Of a stretch of DNA of 64,000 nt, positions 10,017 to 20,636 are shown piece after piece (within the stretch, counting starts at the first letter, position 1; each line of letters starts with the position of its first letter). The stretch is from Pseudonocardiales bacterium (GTDB taxonomy: Bacteria; Actinomycetota; Actinomycetes; Mycobacteriales; Pseudonocardiaceae). Under the pieces are notes generated by a model. It saw nothing but the letters and a program-made list of their open reading frames with translations. It had not been told where the DNA came from and made no database searches. The stretch is taken from positions 62,001-126,000 of the forward strand of contig JAFAWY010000034.1 in the NCBI GenBank assembly GCA_019241525.1, in the 5' to 3' direction. The position numbers were made by a program, and so were the translations under genes.

Positions 10017-11987
10017 CTACACGTCGATTTGTGCACCCATGATGATCGTGCGGTCGCGCGGGAGGGCGAACTGCTCGGCGGCGTCGGCGGCGATGTAGGA
10101 GGTGGCGATGAACAGCCGCTTGCGCCAGGGCGCCATTGTCGGCTCGTTCCCGCACCGAAGCTCGACCTTCGACAGGAAGTAGGACGCCTGGTCCAGCTGG
10201 AGCCGCCCCTCAGTCGCTGCCGGGTCGAGCAGTGCCAGCGCGCCAGGCGCGTCCAGCCTCTCCATATAACCGAACCGGGCACTGACGTGGGTGATCCCGT
10301 CGTCGGTATAGCCGAGGTCGTCGACGACGATCCGCTGGTTGGCCGGCACCCGGGGCACCGGCTCAGTCTCGATCGACATGATCACGACGTGCTCATGCCG
10401 CACGTGGTTGTGCTCGACATTAGCCCTCATGGCCAGCGGCGCGGTCTGCTTTCCACGGTTGAGGAAAATGACTGTGCCCTGGACCTCTAGGGTCGACAAC
10501 TTTCCGTCGCGAAGTTGGTCGACGAACTCGCGCAACGATCCCTCGCGCCGCGCGCGCTCGGCGGTGACGATCCCTTGACCTCGATACCAGGTGGTCATCA
10601 CGGTGAACGCGGTCAGCCCGATCAGCAGCGGCAACCACGCACCGTGGATCAGCTTGGTCAGGTTGGCCGCGACGAACAGCAGGTCCACCAGCAGCAGCAC
10701 GGTCGCCCCGATACCGACCAGCCACAGCGGCGCGCCCCACCTCCACCGAGCAACGCAGAAGAACAGCAGGGTGGTGATGGTGATGGTTCCGATCACCGCC
10801 ATGCCGTAGGTGAAGGCCAGCGCCGTCGAGTTTCGGAAGGCAAAGACCAGGGTGAGCACCGAGACCATCAGCAGCCAGTTGACCCAAGGGACGTAGATCT
10901 GGCCGACCTGCGACTCTGACGTGTGTGCGATGCGGAGCCTGGGCAGGTAGCCCAGCTGGGCAGCCTGGGACGCGACCGAGTACGCGCCGGTGATCACCGC
11001 CTGGGATGCGATCACTGTGGCCACGGTCGCCAGCACGACCATCGGCAGCCGCCCCCACCCGGGAACGAGCAGGAAGAATGGGCCACTGACGTTGGCCCGT
11101 TCTTCCAGGATCAGCGCACCCTGGCCGAAGTAGCTCAGCACGCACGCAGGGAACACCAGCAGCAGCCACGCCCAGGTGATCGACCGGCGACCGAAGTGCC
11201 CCATGTCTGCGAAGAGCGCCTCTGCGCCGGTGACCGCAAGCACGACCGCGGCCAGGGCGAAAAACGCGATATCGAAATGGCTGATCATGAAATCGAGCGC
11301 GTAGGTCGGCGACAACGCCTCGAGTATCTCCGGGTGGTTGACGATGCCCATCACGCCGCACGCGCCGATGGCGATGAACCAGGCGATCATCACCGGGCCG
11401 AATATCCGGCCAACCGCAGCGGTTCCCCGGCGCTGCACCATGAACAGCACCACGATGATCACCGCGGTAATCGGGACAACCAGCTCTTGCAGCGACGGCT
11501 CGACAACCTTGAGTCCCTCGACGGCGGACAGCACCGAGATCGCCGGAGTGATCATGCTGTCCCCGAAGAACAGCGCGGCGCCGAAGATGCCCAGTGTTGC
11601 CAGCACCATGGCTGGTCGCCGGCCCCGCTGTGCGCCCCACCGCCGCAACAGGGTGATCAGTGCCATGATGCCGCCCTCGCCGTCGTTGTCGGCGCGCATC
11701 ACCAGCAGCACGTAGGTGATCGTGACGATGATGGTTACCGACCAGAACACGAGCGATACCACCCCGAGCACGTTGTCCGTGCTGATCGGAACGGGATGCG
11801 GGTCGCTCGGGTTGAACACCGTCTGGAGGGTGTAGATCGGGCTGGTCCCGATGTCGCCGAACACCACACCCAGCGCACCAACCACCAACCCGAGCCGCAG
11901 CATGTCATTCGGGCCCGCACCATGAGACGCCGCCGACCCGGATACGGACCCGGTATCCGGCGTCGTTGCTTGCTGCCGATTGATCAC
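10017..11987 (-). CDS. kup: KUP/Trk-type potassium uptake protein
   Basis: LVVGALGVVFGDIGTSPIYTLQTVF, multiple TMs, KUP C-terminal domain; GTG start at 11987. Confidence 0.93.
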   Translation of the reverse strand: MINRQQATTPDTGSVSGSAASHGAGPNDMLRLGLVVGALGVVFGDIGTSPIYTLQTVFNPSDPHPVPISTDNVLGVVSLVFWSVTIIVTITYVLLVMRADNDGEGGIMALITLLRRWGAQRGRRPAMVLATLGIFGAALFFGDSMITPAISVLSAVEGLKVVEPSLQELVVPITAVIIVVLFMVQRRGTAAVGRIFGPVMIAWFIAIGACGVMGIVNHPEILEALSPTYALDFMISHFDIAFFALAAVVLAVTGAEALFADMGHFGRRSITWAWLLLVFPACVLSYFGQGALILEERANVSGPFFLLVPGWGRLPMVVLATVATVIASQAVITGAYSVASQAAQLGYLPRLRIAHTSESQVGQIYVPWVNWLLMVSVLTLVFAFRNSTALAFTYGMAVIGTITITTLLFFCVARWRWGAPLWLVGIGATVLLLVDLLFVAANLTKLIHGAWLPLLIGLTAFTVMTTWYRGQGIVTAERARREGSLREFVDQLRDGKLSTLEVQGTVIFLNRGKQTAPLAMRANVEHNHVRHEHVVIMSIETEPVPRVPANQRIVVDDLGYTDDGITHVSARFGYMERLDAPGALALLDPAATEGRLQLDQASYFLSKVELRCGNEPTMAPWRKRLFIATSYIAADAAEQFALPRDRTIIMGAQIDV

Positions 11988-12404
11988 GGCGATCCCCTCG
12001 AGCGGGCGGCCGCGGGCAAGGCGCCCGGCGCCCTGTGCCGAACAATACTGGCCCGGTGGCGCGGCCGTCGGCACGTTGCAACCTCATGCGACTCGCCAAG
12101 ATTGACGCGGTGCGCCTTCTCCCCGAGCGACAGATTTGTGCGCCTAAGCGGCAGGAAAGCCGAACGGCTCGCACTGCTCTGTGCTGGGCACCAAACATTT
12201 GGCCGGTTAGCTGCTCACGGTCACCTTGATGGTCCCGCCGGCGATCAAGCCAAGCAATGCTCCTGTCCTCCGGGAAACTCGTGCCGTCCAAAGCAGCCTG
12301 GCCCGGTCCGCCGTCGGGGTGGCGGCGTCCTGCCCGAGCCGGCTACGAACGATCCTGAATCGGCGGGGTGTGACTCTGACTTGGCCGCGGAGGAGGATGG
12401 AATC

Positions 12405-13151
12405 GTGACCGTGGTGTTCGTACACGGCGTCCCGGAAACCGACGCGGTGTGGCGGCCGCTGCTCGGCGCGCTGGGGCGCGACGACGTGGTTTGCCTGTCT
12501 CCGCCGGGCTTTGGCGCCCCGGTCCCGCCTGGGTTCGGCGCCACCTACGCGGAATACCGCGGCTGGCTGATCAGTGAGCTACAGCGACTAGAAGGGCCGG
12601 TTGATCTCGTCGGGCACGACTGGGGCGGCGCGCACGTGATCCACGTCGCGATGAGCCGCCCGGACCTGTTGCGCAGCTGGGTCACCGATGTGATCGGCGT
12701 CTACGACCCCGACTACGTCTGGCACGACCTCGCCCAGACCTGGCAACAACCAGGCGCCGGCGAGGAACGGGTGGACGCCATGATGAACGCGCCGCTCGAG
12801 CAACGGGCCGAGCGGCTGGTCAGGCAAGGCGTAACCCCCGAGGTGGCCAGGGACATCTCCGCCGGGCAGGATGAGGTGATGGGCCGGTGCATCCTCGCGC
12901 TGTACCGGTCGGCGGCCCAGCCCGTGCTGCGCCAGCTGGGCGATGACCTGCCCACCGCTGCCCAGCGCCCCGGACTGGCCGTGCTCGCCACCGAGGACCA
13001 CTACGTCGGTACCGTCGAGATGCGCCGCCGGGCGGCCGCCCGGGCCGGTGCCCAGCTGGCGGGGCTCGAAGGCCTGGGTCACTGGTGGATGGTGCAGGAC
13101 CCGCCAACGGCCGCCAAGCACCTCACCGACTTCTGGGCAACCCTCACCTGA
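12405..13151 (+). CDS. alpha/beta hydrolase with Asp-type nucleophile elbow
   Basis: VTVVFVHGVPETDAVW, DLVGHDWGGAHVIH (GHDWGG), C-terminal GLGHWWMVQDP. Confidence 0.8.
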   Translation: MTVVFVHGVPETDAVWRPLLGALGRDDVVCLSPPGFGAPVPPGFGATYAEYRGWLISELQRLEGPVDLVGHDWGGAHVIHVAMSRPDLLRSWVTDVIGVYDPDYVWHDLAQTWQQPGAGEERVDAMMNAPLEQRAERLVRQGVTPEVARDISAGQDEVMGRCILALYRSAAQPVLRQLGDDLPTAAQRPGLAVLATEDHYVGTVEMRRRAAARAGAQLAGLEGLGHWWMVQDPPTAAKHLTDFWATLT

Positions 13152-13235
13152 GGTGTCGCTTGGCGCGGCTGCTCCTCGCTAGCGAAGATCACATCGCCTG
13201 GAGGCTCAACGACCCGTGAGACCCGGTGAGCGTGT

Positions 13236-13997
13236 TCATGAGGACACGAACTGCTGCCCACCGTCGATGTCGTACGTCGCGCCGGTGAGCGCCGTGTTGG
13301 TCATGATGTGGACGGCGAGCGCGGCGACATCGGTGGGGCCGACGACGCGGCCGATCGGCAGCGTGGCCCGCAGCTCATTGCGGCGCTGTTCGAGTTGATC
13401 TCCGAGCAGTGATGCTGACAACGGGGTGTCGACGAAGCCGGCGGCGATGAGGTTGACGCGAACCGGCGCGAGCTCCAGCGCAAGCGCCGCGGTGAACGCA
13501 GGCAGCGCGGCGGTGGCGGCCGAGGCGATCCCGAGGCCGTGACCGACGCGCCGGGCGCCGGTACCGCCCATGAGCACCAGCGTGCCCCCAGGTCGTATCT
13601 TGCCGGCGGCGTTGCGCGCGACCTCGAGCGCCAGCACCACGTGCCCGCTGAGCGCTTCGCGCACCTGGGCTGCGTCCATCTCGAGCAGGGGCCCGTAGCG
13701 CGGGCCGCCGGCCGTGATCATCACATGGTTGATCGGTGCTGGCAGTTCCTGGAAGAACCTCGCCAGGGAAGCCGTGTCGTTGGCATCGAAGGCCGCGGTG
13801 CGTTGCACGCCGAGGTCCAGCGCCGCTTGCTTGAGCCGGTCGGGATTGCGGCCAGTGAGGACGACCTCGGCACCCTCAGCCAGGGCACGCCGGGCTGTCT
13901 CGAGCCCGATGCCTGCGCTGCCGCCGATCACGACAACGGTCTGACCGGCCAGTTCCGGCTCGCGCCGGAGGGAAGCAACACTGGATGAGCTGGGCAT
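13236..13997 (-). CDS. SDR family oxidoreductase
   Basis: VVVIGGSAGIGLETARRAL Rossmann motif, C-terminal AAGFVDTPLSAS...YDIDGGQQFVSS. Confidence 0.85.
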   Translation of the reverse strand: MPSSSSVASLRREPELAGQTVVVIGGSAGIGLETARRALAEGAEVVLTGRNPDRLKQAALDLGVQRTAAFDANDTASLARFFQELPAPINHVMITAGGPRYGPLLEMDAAQVREALSGHVVLALEVARNAAGKIRPGGTLVLMGGTGARRVGHGLGIASAATAALPAFTAALALELAPVRVNLIAAGFVDTPLSASLLGDQLEQRRNELRATLPIGRVVGPTDVAALAVHIMTNTALTGATYDIDGGQQFVSS

Positions 13998-14455
13998 GAT
14001 TCCTCCGGTGGGTGGTCCCGGCGACCGATCACCGGGTGGGTCTGGCGATGATCTCGCGGTGCGAGGTTCAGCCCTGCCGCCGGTCGTCGGCGTGGCAAGC
14101 CATGCCTTCTCGGCTTGCCGTCTGTCCGGCGGTCTGACTGCATCGGGCGCGCCGTGAGCAGTTCACCACTGCCGTGCGCCTGATATCGAAGCGGTGCTCG
14201 GTTCGGACAGAGTCCAAACTTCTGCTGCCATCGGCGACTATCAATCTGGGGGTGCGGTGGGATCATTGCCGAAAGCAGCTGCGCTCCGCGGGGAGGCCCG
14301 CGAAATTCGACAGCTGATGAGGTCGTCAAAGCACAGGCGCATCCTCACTACCTTCCCGGCATGGATACGTTTCGGCGATAGTCGGGAAAACCCGTTATGT
14401 CTTCATGTCAGATTGCTCGGGTTACCAAGCCACCCGCCGGGAGGTACCGCACTGG

Positions 14456-15010
14456 TCATGGTGCCGCGCCAATACGGTGCTGATAGCCGTCCGCGCTATC
14501 GAGACCGGCCTGAACTAGCGGCGGCTCAGAGGCCTGGTTGTCTCGCTCAGGCACTACGGTAAGACCCCCTTTGGCTTCGTAAAGGACATAGCGCAGCGGG
14601 GCGACGTCGAATATGCCGCGTTGGCGCAGCTGGGCGTAGAGGTCATTGTCCGTGAGCCCGCAGATGCGCAGCTGACGGCGACGCAGCTCACCGTGGTCGA
14701 CCAAGACCCGGACCCGGTGGTCGAATAGCTTGCCGGCCACGGGGTGAAACCGCAGGAGGCTGGCCAGTCGGTGGAGGGCGATCAGGGTGAGCAGCGCGGC
14801 GGCGCCAACGGCGTAGGACTGGGTATCAGCGATGGCGGTGCGTCCAACGATCGCGCCGATCGCTACCGCGGTGACGAAATCGATGATGGTCCATTGGGCA
14901 AGAGTGCGCCGTTCGCCGAGACGCAGCCCGACGACCGCGGTGGCGTACATGAGGACTGCCTTGCCGGCGACTGGGCCGAGGTGGTCCCAATGATTGACGA
15001 TCCAGGACAT
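14456..15010 (-). CDS. DUF421 (YetF-like) membrane protein
   Basis: AVVGLRLGERRTLAQWTIIDFVTAVAIGAIVGRTAI; LVDHGELRRRQLRICGLTDNDLYAQLRQRGI. Confidence 0.8.
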   Translation of the reverse strand: MSWIVNHWDHLGPVAGKAVLMYATAVVGLRLGERRTLAQWTIIDFVTAVAIGAIVGRTAIADTQSYAVGAAALLTLIALHRLASLLRFHPVAGKLFDHRVRVLVDHGELRRRQLRICGLTDNDLYAQLRQRGIFDVAPLRYVLYEAKGGLTVVPERDNQASEPPLVQAGLDSADGYQHRIGAAP

Positions 15011-15647
15011 GCGGGCTCCGTTCCGCCAGTGGCTCCTCGGGTCAAGTGCCGCAAAGACCGCGCAGGCTCGGTGCTGGCCGTGGATCGGATTGATGGCGGC
15101 TCAGCCTGCGCCGGAACGCGCCGGTGTCGCGTCCGCATGCACCAACGCATCTCGGCACTGTTGACGTGAACCGGCGTCAAGCGCCCTCAAGCCTTCGCAG
15201 CTTGCCGTGCCTGGTGACCCGGCTGGCAGTTTAGTTTTACGTCGACGAGCGGTCGCTTGATCGTGTCGGCAGCCTGGCGTGCTGGGAGATGCTTGGAGAG
15301 TCGGTCATCTGCTGGTGTAAGAAGTCGAGTATCTGGCGGAGCAGTCGAGTAACCTGCGTGTGAGCTTCATGCCGACGTTCTTGATGCTCACGATCCCGCT
15401 GGCGTCGTCGCTGCGGACATCCGTGGTGTTCATTGCGGCCTCCGTGGCTGGTCAGGGGATGACCGCCGTGCTTGCACCGCTGCGTCGCAAGGGAGTCACC
15501 CTGGCGGCCCCGTGGTCTGCGTCTTCTGCAGGTCACGATCGCAGATATGCACGTCCTGCTGATACCGGCTGTTGGGTCGTTACCCCGCCAGCAACCTGTC
15601 CGTGGAAGGACCGCCACGACCGACCCTCTACACGGAATCGCCGAGAT

Positions 15648-16414
15648 CTATCCAACCGGGCTGAGGGCGGTCGGCACGGCAGCGGCCACCCTCGAGCGCA
15701 CCTGAGGAGCACGGAGATACCCACTGGAGTCATGGTTGTCGGGGGCCGGGTTATCGACCCGGGTGTCGACGATTTTGGGTTCCCCACCGAAGTCGTCAGC
15801 AAGGCTGGTATCGAGTGCGATGATGTCCAGTGGGTCTGCGAAGTTTGCCCACAGCGCGACCGGTGCCGGGATACGAAGCGGATGGGCGATCACGTCCTGG
15901 ATCTCGGTGTAGCCAAGCGGTGCGCCCAGGGTGACCAGCAGCGGCACCGCCCGGGTCGCGAAGCGCGGATCGCTCAACACGTCGTAGGCGATGATCGTGC
16001 CGAGGCTGTGGCTGACCACGACCACCGGCCCGGCTACGGCATCCAGGGCTTGCCGGAGCCTGTCTTGGATGGCGTTGCGCTTGTCGGTGAAAATGTAGCT
16101 GTCGGCGTCGGGATGAGCCGTTGCAAAAGCTGGCGCAACAGCAAGCGCCGTACTGGTGCTGGCAGGGCCAAGATCCCCGTGTCGTTCTCCTCCAAGGTCA
16201 GCTGCTGGCTGGCCGCCCGGGTCGCCATGTGGATGGACAGGCTCAGCGCCAGTAGATCCACTGGCTCGACGAGCAGGTGCTGGCTGCGTGCGAGCGTGGC
16301 AGCAGCCAGTTCGTCGCCCTGGGCGGACAGCGCGGCCACGGCGTACAAGGCTTTCTGTGTCTTTTCCGATTCGGGCAGTGGAGCCCCGTGAATACCGTCG
16401 CGCAGGGTACGCAT
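15648..16414 (-). pseudogene. alpha/beta hydrolase (lipase/esterase-like), split by a frameshift
   Basis: ORF 16034..16414 (N-part) and ORF 15648..16025 (MVVVSHSLGTIIAYDVLSDPRF...) join through frame ...YIFTDKRNAIQDRLRQALDAVAGPVVVVSHSLG. Confidence 0.6.
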
Positions 16415-16512
16415 CCCGGTTTCAGCCGAAACCGACTGTGCCTCAAACCGCGGGCCAGATGGTGTCGCTGCTTACACAATACTTTCAAGGATCGATACTG
16501 GCTGCTTCATCG

Positions 16513-17049
16513 CTAGTTCATCACTTTCGCTAGAGCTCTCGCGTAACGCAGCACTTGGCTTGGATACCATAGCGTATCTGCACTAATGCTTGCTGCGACC
16601 ATTGCGAAGTAATTGGATGGTCCTAGCCAGCGGATCTGTTTAATCAGCGCGCCGCGTTTCATCTCTTTGATGGCATCGTTGTGGCCCGTTCCGAGAGCTC
16701 TGGCAACTACGGTCGAACAGTTGTGATCAAGCGAATGAAATTGCCGCCGTTCTCCATTTTTTACTTTGAGCCAGAAGTGTTCCATCGATTTCTCGTTGAG
16801 ATTATTGATCGCAACGGTGTGATCGGGTCGGCCGAGCTTTCGGATGTCGACATCGATGGACAGGCTGAACCTGTGGGGGCGCCATTGAAGTATCTTTACC
16901 CTCTTCCATAGGGGGCTCAATGATTCAGATTTGCTCGGCCAGTAGCTGATATAAAGACCCGAGTCGAGTGACAGCGCGGAGTGACCCGTCCATGAGGTCG
17001 CCTCTGGTCGGCGCCATGCGCCCAGCCACACATGAACCCACGTAGTCAC
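16513..17049 (-). CDS. putative circularly permuted papain-fold (NlpC/P60-like) protein
   Basis: N-terminal GHSALSLDSGLYISYWPSKS (His), C-terminal HSLDHNCSTVVARAL (Cys), terminal LWYPSQVLRYARAL; AT-richer than surroundings. Confidence 0.5.
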   Translation of the reverse strand: MTTWVHVWLGAWRRPEATSWTGHSALSLDSGLYISYWPSKSESLSPLWKRVKILQWRPHRFSLSIDVDIRKLGRPDHTVAINNLNEKSMEHFWLKVKNGERRQFHSLDHNCSTVVARALGTGHNDAIKEMKRGALIKQIRWLGPSNYFAMVAASISADTLWYPSQVLRYARALAKVMN

Positions 17050-18297
17050 AGTTTCACCCCTACCAAGTTAACTCATCGCCACCATTCTGAGGAATCACGA
17101 TATGCCCACACGTAGCGATCCGATTGTCTGGTACTAGATGGCCGGAGTCGGGCGTGGTTGTTCATCCATGCTGTGGATGAGAGCTAGCGGCTGACTTCGG
17201 TATGCCGACGATCCACACCATCCCCGACGCTTCTATTTATGTCAAGATCACTTGAAATGCTTCCTCCTGTCGCGTGGGGCCGGTGCGACGGGTTCATGCA
17301 CTGGCTGCACTGATTGGGTTCGTTGCGCCGGTCGCGACGAACTGTCCCAGATACTGTGTGGGTTGGCCGGGCGGACATCGTCAAGTCGTTTCAGTGCCTC
17401 CTCGGTCGGTATCGCACTTCGACGAGCGGCATGCTGCTGCTGGGGCGTCCTGTCAGTGGATGCTTATAAAAATCTCGCGTGTGGTTGTTGCGGAGCAAGC
17501 CGCGTGCGTGATCTTCACTTTCTCTTACCTTTAGATTTCCCGATCGGTCACGATCGTGCGCGAGAGCTATCACGTTCTCAGGCACCTGCGCGATCGGAGC
17601 GATGATCGTGATCACGGCACCAGCGCCACCGGCCACGTCGGCGTGGGACTGCTTGCGTCACTGCCGACTCCGGCCACGAGACCTAGGGCCATGACCCGGC
17701 GACTTGAGGGATGCACTTAGCCGCTGCCAATCACCGCGACGTTGCGCGTCGCATCGATGGAGTCGATCTGCCGCAGCGCGGTGTTATGGGTTCGTCACCA
17801 GGGCAAAGACTTGTCCTGGATGGCAGGACAGCCTGGTTGTGGCTGTCAACGGGTAAAGCGCCGGCTAACAAGCAGGAAGGTACAGACACATATCGATGCA
17901 ATTCATCGGCGGATATGTTTAAAACCGATTTTTTCCGCACGAAGTGCCACGGGTGGCGAAGAATACATTAACGATGAACGTATGCTCTTCGAAATGACGC
18001 AGGACGGGTTGAAGGCTGACCCAAAGAGGGGTCACTCTAAGCTCGAAGCAATCAGCCCAGGAATGAAGGAGTTCGCAAGCTTGCTCCATGCCGGTTTCGA
18101 TCGTCGGAGCTAGCCGTGGATTGTGCTCATGGCGACCCGGATATAGCCACAGCGTGATTATTGTCCACGCTAGTGCGCTGGAGCGTCGACGACGATCTCC
18201 CGGCAGAAGGGAGCTCGCGCCGGAAACACTGTGATTGCGAACTGGACGTCTCTGGTCTGCGCCGACGACCTTGACCGAAGCAAAGGAACGGAGAACG

Positions 18298-18720
18298 ATG
18301 CGGAAAGTAATTGCCTCAGCGGTGGGTGCTGCCGCCCTCGCGGTCGTCCCCTTGTCCCTAACTACAACTACAGCTTTTGCTGAGCCTGAAGTGAACCAAC
18401 TTTGCACTGAAAACAACGACCTCGGGCTCAGTCACGGTTCGTGCGTCAGCCTGCTTAAAAATATTGAGGCGGGCCACGCGAACAACGGTGTCGTCTTCGT
18501 GAATGCCTGCAAACTACTGCAGCAACGGTTCCCCACAATTTTTGACAGTAACTTCAAAAACCTTGGTGAGTGTGTCGCCACGCTGAACCACTCCCCCACC
18601 CCCACTCCGTCGCCGACCATGTCACCATCACCGACTGCCAATCCCACGCCATCCCCCACCGTCTCGCCCTCACCGTCCCCGACTCCCGCACCCACGCCGT
18701 CACCCACGCCTCAGGTCTGA
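18298..18720 (+). CDS. secreted protein with Pro/Ser/Thr-rich C-terminal tail
   Basis: Signal peptide [30 protein letters not shown]; Cys-containing core; tail [41 protein letters not shown]. Confidence 0.7.
   Translation: MRKVIASAVGAAALAVVPLSLTTTTAFAEPEVNQLCTENNDLGLSHGSCVSLLKNIEAGHANNGVVFVNACKLLQQRFPTIFDSNFKNLGECVATLNHSPTPTPSPTMSPSPTANPTPSPTVSPSPSPTPAPTPSPTPQV
18592..18711 (+). repeat. low-complexity PTPSPT-type coding repeat
   Basis: Direct reading of ccgtcgccgacc/tcaccatcaccg-type repeats. Confidence 0.8.
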
Positions 18721-19106
18721 CGACCAGGGTTAGCTGTCTTCACCAACCTGCCCGAACGACGTCCACGGTCAACGGTGGATCCAGCTAGCGAAGCTCATCG
18801 AGCTGCCCTCGTGGCCTGGGTCACCGACGCCACGGCATCGATCAAGACCACGAGGGATTCATCAGCTAGCTGCACGCCGACCAGATATGGCGGCTATATC
18901 GGATGGTTTGACGGGATTAAACGGAAGTTGCTTTGATCGCTGCCCAGGGCATGAGATCGACTACGATGCCGGCTTGAACCGATGCCCCTTGCCGGCGGCC
19001 ACCGGCTGCCCATCGGGCTTGTTGGCGTATCAGGGAATCGGTAACAGCGCTTTCAATATGAGCGATGTTAGTCCTAGCGATCACGACCGGCGAGAAACGA
19101 GAGACC

Positions 19107-20507
19107 ATGACTCAGACCACTGCCGCCGGAGTCGAAGCTCTGCGGGCCGCTATGACCGGGCCGGTGTTCGTTCCGACGGATGAGGGCTACGACGATGCCC
19201 GGAGAGTGTGGAACGCGGACATCGACCGTCATCCGGCAGTGGTGGCCCGATGCCGCTCGACTCAGGACGTGGTCTCAGCGATCGCCTTCGCCCGCGAGCA
19301 GGGATGTGAAGTCTCCGTTCGGGGTGGTGCGCACAACGCCGCGGGAACGGCCATCTGTGATGACGGACTGATGATCGACCTTAGTGAGATGCGGGATGTG
19401 ACGGTCGATCCAGAAGCTCGGCGCGTGCGGGTCGGCGGTGGCGCACTTCTTTCGGACGTGGACGCCGCCACCCAGGCTCACGGGCTGGCAATCCCAGCTG
19501 GGTTGGTTGGTCATACGGGGGTGGGAGGGCTCACGCTGGGGGGCGGCATGGGCTGGTTGACCCGACGGTTTGGGCTCAGCATCGACAGCTTGGATTCGGC
19601 AGAAGTCGTGGTCGCTGACGGGCGGGTGCTGCGCGCTGCCGACGACGAGCATCCAGACCTGTTTTGGGCGTTGCGCGGGGGCGGCGGCAACTTCGGGGTC
19701 GTGACCTCGTTCGAATTCCGGCTGCACGAGGTGGACCCGATGGTCCGGTTCGGCTTGTTCTTTTGGCCTCTGGACCAGGGCGTCCCGGCGCTGCGGTTGG
19801 CTCGCGACATCATTGCGGAGATGTCCCTGGGCATCAACGCCGTCGCCGGCGCTGTGAACGCCCCGCCGGCCCCGTTTGTGCCCGGCGAGTATCACTTCCG
19901 ACCTGGCTATGCTTTCCTGCTGGCCGGCTTCGGTACTGATGACGAGCACGATTTGCTCGTGCAGCGCATCCGCGAGACGGTGCCCCCGCTGTTTGACATG
20001 GTGGCGCCTATGCCATATGTGGAACTCCAGAAGATGCTCGATGAAGCCAACGCGTGGGGGCTTTACTGTTATGAAAAGGGCATCTACGTCGAGGACCTCT
20101 CCGACGAGTTGATCGATGTCGTCACCGAGCATGTGCCACGCAAGCACTCACCGTTGTCCGTGCTGTTGTTTTACCGGCTCGACGGTGCCTATAGCCAGGT
20201 GGGCGACAACGACACGGCCCTCGCCGGTGGGCGCTCACCCCGATTTGGCGCCTTCATCGTCGGCCTTGCACCGGATGCTGACCTGCTTGCTGCCGAGCGG
20301 GGCTGGGTGCGCGCGTTTGGGCAGGCGCTGCTGCCGCATGCGATAGGCAGCGGCGAGGTCTATATCAACACCATGGCCGAACTTGGCGAGGACCGCGTGC
20401 GGTCAGCTTACGGCTCGGCGAAATACGATCGGCTGGCCCGCATCAAGGGGGAATACGATCCCGAGAACATCTTCCACCTCAACGCCAACATCAAGCCTGC
20501 CTTCTAA
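19107..20507 (+). CDS. FAD-binding oxidoreductase with BBE domain
   Basis: VVARCRSTQDVVSAIAFAREQGCEVSVRGGAHNAAG, GVGGLTLGGGMGWLTRRFGLSIDSL, C-terminal YDPENIFHLNANIKP. Confidence 0.92.
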   Translation: MTQTTAAGVEALRAAMTGPVFVPTDEGYDDARRVWNADIDRHPAVVARCRSTQDVVSAIAFAREQGCEVSVRGGAHNAAGTAICDDGLMIDLSEMRDVTVDPEARRVRVGGGALLSDVDAATQAHGLAIPAGLVGHTGVGGLTLGGGMGWLTRRFGLSIDSLDSAEVVVADGRVLRAADDEHPDLFWALRGGGGNFGVVTSFEFRLHEVDPMVRFGLFFWPLDQGVPALRLARDIIAEMSLGINAVAGAVNAPPAPFVPGEYHFRPGYAFLLAGFGTDDEHDLLVQRIRETVPPLFDMVAPMPYVELQKMLDEANAWGLYCYEKGIYVEDLSDELIDVVTEHVPRKHSPLSVLLFYRLDGAYSQVGDNDTALAGGRSPRFGAFIVGLAPDADLLAAERGWVRAFGQALLPHAIGSGEVYINTMAELGEDRVRSAYGSAKYDRLARIKGEYDPENIFHLNANIKPAF

Positions 20508-20636
20508 GAAGCCAACTTTGACGGCGAAGGGAATGCTTGAGAGTTTCAAGGTGGTCGGCTCGGGCGAACTTTTCCAGTTAATCAATCCCTCATCGTCGAC
20601 TTAACCGGTGTGGAATACCGCAGAGCGGGCTTTGGC

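Noticed and set aside
10420-11640. 406-aa minus-strand ORF inside kup
   Set aside because: Out-of-frame shadow of the KUP gene
10923-12404. N-terminal ~490 codons of the 742-aa plus-strand ORF
   Set aside because: Antisense to kup with H/Q/R-rich nonsense composition; the real gene starts at GTG 12405
18432-18707. Glycine-rich VGDGVG minus-strand ORF resembling a repeat protein
   Set aside because: Simply the antisense translation of the PTPSPT repeat of the secreted protein
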